Source of the DNA: Amphirosellinia nigrospora
Taxonomy: Eukaryota > Ascomycota > Sordariomycetes > Xylariales > Xylariaceae
Assembly: GCA_004123355.1 (NCBI GenBank)
Contig: SCHM01000003.1
Span: 2,542,001 to 2,606,000, forward strand
DNA length: 64,000 nt
Direction: 5' to 3'
Part shown: piece after piece, positions 15,481-24,994 of the stretch
Position numbering within the stretch: position 1 is the first letter of the stretch
How the letters are laid out: each line of letters begins with the position of its first letter
Program-made: the position numbers and the translations under genes
Notes under the pieces: model-generated
Seen by the model: the letters and a program-made list of their open reading frames with translations, nothing else
Database searches by the model: none
Told to the model about the DNA's origin: nothing

Positions 15481-16450
15481 TTTTTTAATTTAATAAAAGT
15501 TTAAAATTTTAAAAAAAAAAAATAAAACTTTTATATTAAATACCTTTTATATAAAAAGCTTTAAATCGCTTTTATATAAATTAACTATAAAAATACCTAA
15601 ATAACTTTTTTTCCGGACAAAAAATAAAAACTTTAATAAAAAATTATTAAACTAAAAAAAAAAAAAAGTTTATAATAAAAAAGTTTTAACGTTTTATATT
15701 TATTATAATAAATTATAATATTAAATTATATAAAAAAAATAAAATATATAATAATAATACTTTATAAAAAACTTTAAAATAGCGCAAAAGTATTAAAATA
15801 ATTTTATAATATAAACTTTAATTTTTAAGTTTATTAATAAAGCTAAATATATAATTAAAAGCTATAAAAAAAAAAATTTCGATAAGCCGTATTTAACAAT
15901 AATAAAGCGTAAACTAAAAAAAAAAAAAAAAGCAACATATATATAAAGCGTTTTTAGCTAATAAATTAATAATTTAACGTATAAAAAGCTTAAAAAATAA
16001 CTTAATAATATAAAAGCCTAGTAAAAAATTAATTAAATAAAAACTTAAAATAATCTTTTTTTTATTAAAAAGTAGTTAAAAAAAAAAAAACCGCAAGTTC
16101 GAACTTAGTTATAACTTAAAAACGAGCTATTTTTTTTAAAAAGGGGGTAATTATAAATTTATTAGCTTTAACGTTTATATTATTACTAGCTATAAGCTTT
16201 TATATATAATTACTTATACTTATTATTTATATTTTATTATTACTTATACGCGCATAAACTATTTATACGTACTTATAGATTATTTAGTTAGATTTTTATA
16301 GCTTAGCTATAGCTTTTGCTTTTTTCTTTCTTTATTTATAGATTTTAATACAATATAGTACTTATTATTAGAGCTTTGCTTTTATTCTTGTGCTAGGTGC
16401 AACAGGCCCGCGAAAAAACGGCTTATAGCTTAGCTATTAAACTTAATATA
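15480..16450 (+). repeat. RIP-degraded retroelement 3' end, unit 2
   Basis: Direct repeat of unit 1. It shares the stretch beginning ataaaagtttaaaat, the block around caaaagtattaaaataattt, and a purine tract (about 16,138-16,148, aaaaagggggta) followed by a TATAAAT(C/T)TA-type segment. It is less degraded towards its right end, where the AT block ends. Confidence 0.5.
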
Positions 16451-17850
16451 TAAATAAAACCTTAACTAAAAGCTTTGCTTTTATAAAAAATACTAATTAT
16501 GACATTAAGGGTGTTTTTTTCTCTTTATAGATTTAACCAACATAGTTAACCTGAGTTTTAACTTAGTTTTACCTTTTTGCTAGAAACGAAGGCATTTTTA
16601 AACAGTATTGCTTTGCCCGCCTTTAGGGAAGCAAAGAGCCAGTGGAAATCTTAGCCCTTGTTTACTGTAATCTTACCTATGCTACACATTCCCTCTTTTT
16701 ACGGCTAGTGAAGATGCTGTTTTTAAGAGGTATAAGAGGAGACGTCCTTTGATTAACAAGACAAAAAGCGGCTCTTGTTGCTATTAAGTTTATAAAGAAG
16801 AACGTACTTTAAGTGTATGTTTTTTAAAACCTAGATATATTTATGTTTCTTAAGAGGATATTAGCATAGAAGCGTAAACTAATAGGACTTCTTTCTAGGT
16901 TAAGAACTAAAGCTTGCTGCTACTTTTATGCCTTGCTAACAACTTTTTTCTTTTTACCTTTTTAAGTTTTTAAAAAAAGCCTAAACTTACTGCTGCGGGA
17001 ATCATAAAGGTTTAAAAGCCTTCTAAAATACACTAAGTTCTATAAAAGTTATTCATCTTACCTACAAAACTCTGGTAAAATCCAAGTGAAATCCAGGAGC
17101 GTAGTTGCTCTTGTAAAAGGGTTGAAAGCCTTCCGGCCCCCTCAATTTTCCAGCATAGTAAGTAGCATATAACGCATAGTGGCACACTGGCCTGCAGCAT
17201 GCCCCGGTGGGGTTCGACTGTCCCATTTCTTTCAATAATTACAGTGTTCTAGTGAGATCAGCACGCGGATAGTAAACGGAGGCCCGGCGGCCACGAGGAG
17301 AGGCCGGACTGCCGCACCGCCACGATAAGTCAGCAGACACCTCGGTACCAAGTTTTCAATATTGCTGCCATAAATCATCAGGCATACTTGCATGATTTTC
17401 CAAGTACTTATAGCCGAGGGGCTTACTAAAGATGTCGCTATTTCGTTACTAACTTATTATGACCATACAACAATAGCTCTAGTCTGCAGTCCTTTTAACC
17501 GCCAGATTAATAGGCGGGTCGGTGACTAGAAAACCCTGGCGTTGTACGTTTTTGTCTTTGGCCAACTTCCTTCTACCGTACTTCTGCATATCCAATTTCT
17601 AAATAGCAAACGCTTCCAGCTACTCGGAATGATTTTATGCAGTCCTTGTAGCGAGTGCTGTTAATAGTTACCAAGGCCGAAGAAGGTCGGCGATACCGTG
17701 CACCGTGTAATATATGGGGATACCAAGACCTAGACACTCTCAAGACAAGACAACTGACAGATAACGAACCGGGCTAGGAATTGAATCTGCTGCATAGTGG
17801 TTGCGAGCTCCATGACTAGCTCCTGTTCGGATAGGTACGATTGAACTTAT
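16400..17850. other. Transition zone, no gene seen
   Basis: Base composition climbs from RIP-like to normal across this interval. I see no convincing reading frame. Short palindromic pieces around gggaagcaaag (near 16,630) resemble modules found again near 19.7 and 56.6 kb. Confidence 0.6.
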
Positions 17851-17854
17851 CCGT

Positions 17855-19554
17855 TCAGCTAAGGTCCAGCTTAAGAGACGTCATTTGATAAAGCTCGGCG
17901 ATTGTCACGTTTTGGATTTCCGCGTCCTGAGATTTTTGCTCCTCTGTAATGCGTTTCCAAACCTCAGTTTCACGAGTGGCCGATTTGGGGAGCTCTTCAG
18001 GATCCCACCACCAGTCTTCCGTATACGGTTCGGGATTTTGACACCTCCTATCTTGCAGCAAATCTCGCGTTATATGCACTACAGTTCTCTAGGGTCAGTG
18101 ATTATTCTTTCAGGTGTGGGGGGTAGATTTGAGGAACTCTGCATTCTCTCGACACCATGTGGTCCCGAAAGCAAACTTTCGGCTCCACGAAATGCTATTG
18201 AAGAGAAATGAAGACGCATAGGATAACATACTAGTTTGAATGGCGCCATTCCCTAACCACTTTGGAAAGATTGTACGGTCGACCCATTCGGAGCTTCGTG
18301 GAGACAGCTCATCGAGTCTCCCATCTCTCTCTTCTACCCAGCCAAGCAGTCTTGCCTTTTCCCGATATTCCAATATCCATGGTGGTGATATATCGGTGAT
18401 TAAGCGGCAGAGATTCGGTCGGATGCTAAAGGCATCGACTTCGCGTTGTTCTAGGCGTAAGATGAACTTTGTAGCGACTTCTAGTGTAGTTATGATGGTT
18501 TGGTCGCCGGACATATAAGGAGCCCCTTTTGAGTATTCTCGTATTTCTTCCAATGATATTAGAGCGCTCAATCCTTCTGTAATGCCCGTTAAGATAAGTC
18601 GAACCTGTACATCAGCTATCCACTTGATGCCTCTAGGTCTGGGGATTGTGGTATCGGGGGCGTAAGCACCATAAATATCGCGCGAAACAGAGGTTGCATG
18701 AGGAGTGTATGTCTCCAGTATTCATCTTTGGCCACTCTCGCGTTTATATGGCCCCAGTGAGGACCTCGTAGTGGTCCATTCATTAGTGGGAGCAAGTCTG
18801 GGCCCGCTTCAAGGCATGCGATGTCCTTAAGCCTCTCGGACTGCTCACAGACGTTACAATGAACGCTAATGAGATCGTCTAGTTGTGCTTCTGAGCCCCT
18901 ATAACCTTTTTCGTCATATTTCGCCGCGAATATCTGCACAAAAGTCTGCTCAGCTTCGATATCCGTATTGTATGGCCTAAACCATTGTCGCCATAGCCAG
19001 GCTTCCAAGGCGAGAGCACGGGTATAGGGAAATGATTGCCTGTCATCAAGGATATATAGCCCTATTGTTGTATTAAAGCAGCTACGAGCCACTGACTCAG
19101 CGTTGCGAGATTCTACCTGCCCCGATGGAAATCCGACGTTACGAGGGGTATAAGCTGAGCGGCTATATTGTAGGCTACGAGTATCGCCTTCGGCGTCTGT
19201 TCTCATGCGCAGCAAAATTTTGTCCTTGGTTGGATGTTCGGTTCCATCATCGCATGGTTCATGGCCTTTTGCAGAATTATTTCTTCTTTGCGTGCGATAT
19301 CTCTCCATGCTTCGTTATTGCGAATACGTAGCCTCGCAAATTCAGGAGTCGCAGGACGAACCTTCGCTTCGGCGTGAGAACTCCTTTGCGAGGCCATTAG
19401 GGATTGATCCTGCTATATACTCAAACAAGAACTGTTTCAGAGGTTTCGAGACAGGCTTGGAAAGAATCAGCCAAGGCGAATACGTCGGTTGTTGTTGTCT
19501 TGAACTCGAAATAGTATAAGCTATCTCTGATCGAAATGATGGATGCACTGACAC
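17855..19554 (-). pseudogene. Hypothetical gene, frame-broken
   Basis: Protein-like reading frames follow one another down the minus strand: 19,554-19,342; 19,397-19,203; a 230-residue frame to 18,616; a frame to 18,110; and a C-terminal piece ending at 17,855. Near 18,625 the reading passes from one frame to the next with a single-base deletion and continues without a stop through RPRGIKWIADVQ into the 153-residue frame. The last piece lies in that same frame after a possible intron with acceptor cctag near 18,090. Visible features are an aromatic-rich segment (EDWWWDPEELP) and a central Trp/Arg-rich region. I recognise no domain. It could be an intact gene with sequence errors or a decayed one; the neighbourhood favours decay. 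Confidence 0.4.
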
Positions 19555-20434
19555 GGTTAGATTAATCGAGTTGTGATGGTATTTTGCTTTTCCATAAGCT
19601 CTTTCGTGGGATGGTGGGTTTCCAGGAGATGGTGGTTAAAAGTGAGACCGAGTTTGCTTACCTGTGGCCTGGTCCGAACTTTCATTGGAAAGCTTGCTTT
19701 CCCTCTTAAATTCGATTAGACGGTAGGGGTAGGGGCCCCACGGCATCACCGTGAAAAAATCTACGCTAATTTAGCGCCTACAATTTAATTGGCCCATACG
19801 GACTCTGCAACGAGCTGATTGGCCAGAGCCAAATCGAGGCATCAACCACACTTGAGCCACAATCACAATATCGAGGTGTGGCGTAATCTAATAAGAGATG
19901 AAATATGACTACCGAGGCTGCCGCAGGCAAAGGGGGTCCCAGGGGGTCTCCCCTGGTAAGGTATATACTTGACTTTAATCACTTAAATCGAAGTGCTTTA
20001 CACTTTGATTTACACCGTATTTAAAATGGAGCAGCTTCGCCGGCAAAGCTTTCCATTTTAGTGACAGGATGGCGCTACAGAGTATTTTTGAACCTTAAGA
20101 GGATCAGGTGCATTAATGCCGATGCATTTAACGTAACCTCGAAGGTACGCATTGAGGCTAATTCGTACATTATGTTACGTTCTCGTATCGACATCCTTGC
20201 CGCTCTATTTGGTTACTTTCGCCATGAATTTTAAAAAGCGTAAGTTTTCCAGAGACACCACGGGGAGGTATAGAGTCGGTCTTTGTCTCCATAACGGGTC
20301 GCCGCCCGGGTCGGTTTTGCAAGTCGCCGCTTGGTACAGTTTAAGGAGTTGTTCGCTCCTCATCGGGTAATGGTCGGGGCCAGATCGCTTTTACAAGTCG
20401 TCGCTTGGGTCGGAAAGGTCGCCGCCTACTGTCT
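19555..20434. other. Intergenic stretch carrying palindromic repeats
   Basis: No gene seen. It contains the palindromic module ggaaagcttgctttcc (about 19,685), a GC-rich palindrome-like stretch (gggtcccagggggtctcccc, about 19,934) and the double-hairpin repeat described separately. Confidence 0.6.
19980..20095 (+). repeat. Dispersed double-hairpin repeat, copy 1
   Basis: Two adjacent imperfect palindromes. The first pairs AAATCGAAGTGC with GCACTTTGATTT-like sequence. The second pairs AAAATGG-AGC with GCTTTCCATTTT around a CGCCGGC core. The unit then continues into GGCGCTACAG(A/G)GTATTTT. The same series, inverted, occurs at about 55,998-56,115, 36 kb away. The length and hairpin structure resemble a short non-autonomous (MITE-like) element; no coding capacity. 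Confidence 0.7.
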
Positions 20435-21237
20435 CTAGACAGTTTTCGGGGTGCGTTGAGCCAAACGCCTTTGCTTGGCGGCCGATAATTTGGATTTTTT
20501 CGGGGTGCTTGGCAAAGATTCGGCTTGTACAGGCGTGAGGGTAATACAAAGATGGTACGTACAACTGGGGCTATCCCTGAAGGCTCGGACCGTCCGGATG
20601 CTTCTCCATCCGAAGGCATTGGCATACTTCGTCAACATTCGAGCAATCCCCTCAACGTTAGGCGTCCCGAGTAGTGGTGCGGCCCGTGGATCTAGCAGGT
20701 CGAGCTCTATAGAGGTAGGAGCGTCACTTCCCTGGGATGTTGTCAAGCTTTGCCATAGCCAGTCCATCACAGTTTGGGTCTTATCGTTCTGGACATTAAT
20801 TCTCCAAACAACACCAAGATCCTTGATAGACTTTCGAAGCTCGCGGGACACTTCCACCAATGTCCAGGTCATCAAATCCGACCAGTATGGCTTCAATTCG
20901 CCAGGCGTATGGTCATCCCCTCTAAAGTTCCACCAGCAAAGGAGATACTGAAAGTCGACGGAGACATAGTTCTAATATGGCTCCTCTTCAGCAGGCCAGT
21001 AAGGGCAGGTTACTACTTTGTGCCAGTATGCACCACCGGTCATTGGTCGTTGGCTGCTAGCTCCTCGGCTGGGACTGCATAGCTTCTCTGGGTGACTCCT
21101 GGCCTTTGTATTTCTACATTGTAAAGAGACGCAAGATCAGGCAAGGGGGGGTCGGCGTCGCGTAAAGACAGGCGGTGTATCAACTCAGCTCGGAGCGCCT
21201 CTCCCTTTTCACGGCAGGCATCAACAACTCCAGCCAT
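20435..21237 (-). pseudogene. Hypothetical gene with frame break and stop
   Basis: The reading begins at ATG 21,237 (MAGVVDACREKGEALRAEL), leaves frame near 21,040 with a single-base offset, and continues as TGGAYWHKVVTCPYW. It meets an in-frame TAG at 20,972-20,974 and then runs open to 20,435, ending in a basic tail (AAKQRRLAQRTPK). About 250 residues in all. I do not recognise the family. The TAG sits where CAG would give an uninterrupted protein, a C-to-T change of the RIP kind. It is the nearest neighbour of the HeLo pseudogenes and on the same strand. Confidence 0.45.
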
Positions 21238-21703
21238 TTTGGAACAGAAGATAACAACAAGACGAAAATTGGACACAACGAAACCGCAACAAAAACACGA
21301 CGACCTGCGACGATTGTTGATGAAAACGTAAGACATAATATCCGAAATCAATCTCAGGGCAGCCCCTACCTACCTTATAGCGTTCCTATTGTTACTCTAT
21401 ATCCTGACACTTTGGTGCAAAGCATCATTCTTAGGAAAGGGCGACTTCGGTATATCAAGCATGAACGAGACTTACGGTATAATTTGGATACCCCGACCCC
21501 ATTCGACGTCTTAAACCAGTATCGGCACACGCAAATGTTGCAAATCTAGGTTTGGGGTGAAGCATCGTACGCCCGTACGAAGCTTATCGTGATGGAAGCG
21601 TCCATTCTGATAGGTGGGCAGGTTTATTAATTTACTTTTTTGGTTATTTACGGTGTTTGCCTAGCAATAACCCTTTGCCGTGTATAGAGAGACTTTAAAC
21701 TAG

Positions 21704-22550
21704 TCATTTAAGTTTCTTAAATTTCCCAAATACTTGTGCCCCCAAACTCATTTCCGATGAGAGCTTTGCCATTCTGCAAAACCTGCACACATTATATCTA
21801 TGAGAAACCCCTCGAGTCCCTTCCCAGTTGTCACTAAATGCGTCCCCTATTTGGGCCCTTCCATCGACGGCAAGGTTGGTATAATAATGACCGGAAGGAT
21901 TACAGCATCTGCCTGATTTGTATAGCCCGCATTGTAAGAGATATTGTCTGACGATTCGAGAGATAGCCTGATGGGATTCTGAACTATTTGCTCTTGGGCC
22001 GTTTGGAGCTGGGATTTTGGTCCAGGGAAGAGCTTTTCAAGGTTTTCAATGAGTGAGGTGATGCCGATGACTAACTCCTGAAGTTCAACTCTCTGATATA
22101 TAGCCCAGCTAATAAGTTTGAACAGGTTGCTAGTCTTCTACCTCTTGATTGATATTTGTTTCATGATGTTGTTTAGCGCAGTAATGTTTGGGTCCAATTC
22201 CTTTGCTGTGAGTTCCGGTAGATTAGCCCTATCCTTCGCTCTTAGCTTGTGTTTTTTGAGATCTTTTCCGTATTAGCGAATAGCACGAGAATTTGCAAAA
22301 GTGCTTTCTTTGCCATCTGGGTCTCTTCGGAAGACGCACCCGGCCTTTTTAGCATAGGATCCCTATTAATGTCGACGGCATCTCCCCAGCGAGCCAGTCG
22401 TATTTTAGCGCAAGCGAGGAGGAGAGTACATGTCTGAAAGTCTCGTCCGAAGTGACGCCCAAGTTGGATATAGTTGAAGCACTCAATGCAGGCATTGAAG
22501 GCAGTGGCAATACCAACGGCGCCGGCAGTAATGCTAAATGGGTCGGACAT
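21704..22550 (-). pseudogene. HeLo-domain protein (HET-s-like) with HRAM-like C-terminal motif, broken
   Basis: The N-terminus MSDPFSITAGAVGIATAFN, followed by a region with GRHFGRDF and KIRLARWGDAV, is a clear HeLo domain, the membrane-active cell-death effector domain of HET-s/HET-S. HeLo proteins normally end in a short beta-prone motif that templates amyloid and switches the domain on. Here the C-terminus carries GHYYTNLAVDGRAQIGDAF (about 21,850), and almost the same motif occurs in the second HeLo gene of this window. Lesions: a one-base frame change in an A run near 22,250, an in-frame TAG at 22,138-22,140 in a conserved basic stretch (a CAG-to-TAG type change), and a second one-base frame change near 21,885. 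The frame ends at 21,704. The stop makes it a likely pseudogene; the frame changes alone could be sequence errors. Confidence 0.8.
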
Positions 22551-24342
22551 GGTAAAATATTAAAGTGAGATAAGGGTAACAAAATTAAAGATAATAATGG
22601 AACCGAATCCTAAGGACCGAGAGATGACGCAGGATTCCAAAGAGAGGAGTAGCATTATAAGTGGTAGAGCCTCATTTAAGTTGCAACGTACCATACTACC
22701 ATACTGCCCTAGGTATTCATTGTATGTTGTTGAACAACGAACAGCTACCTGGCACACCACATACCGTTCGTTTACTTTGGGGCGGGTAAACATTGGAAAT
22801 AGTAAAGGGGAAGATTGCTTATAGAACTAAACTATTATTATGGACAAATGTATCCCTTTAAAATCCAACGTAAATAAGCTGCGTTATAGGTGCATGCAAG
22901 GACAACAGCATTGCTAGAATGTTCAAGTACCTAATTGCACTTACGTGAGATTTTAATTTTTGATCATATTTTTCTCTCTATTCGAGGCAACAGATTATGC
23001 CTTCCCAACCTCTTATGAAGTGTTACAACCTATCCATTCATGACTTGCATGCATGCACACCAAAATAGATTACAGTCCTACATGCAGGTACTTACACGCG
23101 AGAGCCAGTTACTGGCTCGTGCGTTGTCTTTGCCCCAAGCCTAGCGCGGATACTTGCCAAGCCACGTTTTCTAAGAGGGGTTGAATGCAACTTCACCTCT
23201 TGGCACTCGGTCATCATCTGGTGCCAGCTAGATCAACAACCCCCGAGCCCCCTTCAGGTTACTTTTTCAGGGATTGCGGCTAACCCTCTAATTGTGGCTC
23301 AGCTCTGAGTTATGGTTTGATTGGGTGCATCTCGCTGCGCGTGCCGCGCCTTTCCTCTTTGTGAGTCAAGGATGCAACCCCCTCCTGTCCAATAGCCTCG
23401 TATTTCTACAGAACATTAGGTAGGTAGGAGATCAATTTAGGAGCAAGGAGGCCTCTGTTTTCCTACCGAGAACTGCCTCACCCACTAGAGCCACACCGTC
23501 TTCACTCTCGTTTTAGCGTATATAAGCACCAGCTGCAGTCAGGTGGCCACGAAATGGGAGAAACAGCGACCGATTGAGAGACAAGAAACCCTTCGCCAAA
23601 ACGAAGCAGGACCAGTGTACGCTTGGGACAAAGGTGGAGTCAATCGAAGCCATCGAGAATATAGACGAAGAGTTTTAGCATATGCAGTGCTGGAGCATAC
23701 TGTTTGGTATATATGGGATACAAAGCCTGGCCCAAGATTAACTCTACCCGAGGGACCCCTTTTTGGGACAGACTGTTACTTTAAGTTTTTTTAAAGATTT
23801 TTTAGGTCACACTGTCCAAAATTGCGGCAGCGTTGTAACAAAAGGGTGGTTGCGTTCTAGTACTAAGCTTAACGGTTGCCCTACTTGCGATCGCAACTGC
23901 GTGCAAAATTCAAACTGTCTTTTTTTTTTTTTAAAAATGCTGCAACATCATTTGATCCGTAACTGAATATCCAATCGAACAGCGTACATCTTGAAAAGGT
24001 TGGAACCAAAGTGCTGGAACCAGTGTTTAAAAAACAGGGTCCTCCCCCATAAGGTAGCTGCCAACAACTTCATGGTGCCAACAGCCAAGGCAGTTTTTTG
24101 GGGTACACTAATCCCCAGACGATCCGCGCAGTGGAAATAGAGAATTGATTATCGGGCTAAGCAATTTGAATATATTGAATTTCGAAAGAACCCTGCCCCT
24201 ACGTACTGCGCTATACGCCTATGATCTGTCTTTATGACAATGTCAATCAAGGTTCATGATTTGTCAAGCCGAAGAAACAATAAGCTGTCCACCATAACTG
24301 TTTCCCACGAGGGCGATCCCATGTTCTGCTGCTACTGTCATG
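22551..24342. other. No gene supported
   Basis: About 1.8 kb with only short open frames of weak character, for example 23,543-23,794. A perfect TATATAAG lies at about 23,519 and a short palindrome (gagccagttactggctc) at about 23,102. I see no domain and no splice pattern that joins the frames. Confidence 0.5.
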
Positions 24343-24367
24343 TTATTGTACTTGTGAGAATTTCCCA

Positions 24368-24994
24368 TCAACCCCTTCCCCAAGGGACGGCGAACTGATC
24401 CCCAGTAATCGCCTTGCCTTCAATTCGTATGTTGGTGTACTGATGGCCGTTTCGAAAGGCAACCAAGCTAGAGAGTTCCGGGTCGACTTTTCTTGCAATC
24501 TCCTCAAGAACCTGCAAGTTTGACCGACTGGCTTCGGGCTGACTATTGATAAAGATCGCATCTTCGAGGCGCATGCTACCTAGTTTGTCCTTCTTGTCGT
24601 CTGCTTGGATACGATTTTCCAGTTCGTCGGCGAGGTTGGAGACGCGCACGATAAGACTGTCGAGTGCACTTTTGTCGAGACTTCTTCATTCATATTTTCT
24701 TGAGATGTCAACGTAGTGTTTCCAAGAGCGCCAATCCAATACTTTCACTATCCAACTGTCGATATTCGAGGTTTCTCTGGTTTGCGGGTCCACTTCGACT
24801 CCGCAGGGAAGGGTGATATGTAGGTCATCGTCAACCCCGCCTATCCCCAATTCAGCAACCCGACAAAGGCGGAGCTTGAGGAGTCCGATGTTCAAGCGAT
24901 AATGGAGAGCCTCATCTCCAAAACGTCCGCTCACCTCGACATTATCCAGATAAGCAATGACACCAAGGAACCCTACGGTGCCGTGATCGCCCAC
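24368..24994 (-). pseudogene. Second HeLo/HRAM-like gene, interrupted by TGA
   Basis: One frame runs from 24,994 to 24,368 with a single TGA at about 24,686. The upstream part has HeLo-like segments (VEVSGRFGDEA, LLKLRLCRVAELG). The downstream part has the amphipathic SALDSLIVRVSNLADEL region and ends in GHQYTNIRIEGKAITGDQF, which matches the C-terminal motif of the first HeLo gene at 12 of 19 positions. The codon replaced by TGA would be Arg (CGA) by a C-to-T change. The extreme N-terminus of the domain is not visible at 24,994 and may be lost or lie in an unrecognised exon. Same strand as the first HeLo pseudogene, about 1.8 kb away, so a tandem family is likely. Confidence 0.65.

Larger units (their letters stand above)
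1..16400. repeat. RIP-degraded AT block (transposon graveyard)
   Basis: This stretch is almost entirely A and T by eye and carries no long open reading frame on either strand. The few C and G bases that survive sit mainly in CpG and CpT/ApG contexts (tcg, acgt, agct, gctt), while CpA and TpG are nearly absent. That is the expected end product of RIP, which turns CpA into TpA on both strands of duplicated DNA. Repeated segments inside the block (listed separately) show that the substrate was transposon DNA. Composition returns to normal between about 16.4 and 17.1 kb. The block is probably constitutive heterochromatin; a centromeric role cannot be judged from sequence alone. Confidence 0.9.

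Noticed and set aside
17150-17345. GC-richer stretch near 17.2 kb that at first looked like an rDNA fragment
   Set aside because: I could not match it to any conserved 18S, 5.8S or 28S segment.
17766-17825. Possible tRNA or tRNA-derived element on the minus strand (B-box-like GATTCAATTCC and a partial A-box)
   Set aside because: No anticodon, T or acceptor stem pairs properly; two B-box positions differ from consensus. Could be a mutated tRNA relic, but not supportable.
23543-23966. Short plus-strand frames downstream of a TATATAAG box
   Set aside because: No domain, low-complexity phenylalanine runs from T-rich DNA, and no phase-consistent introns.
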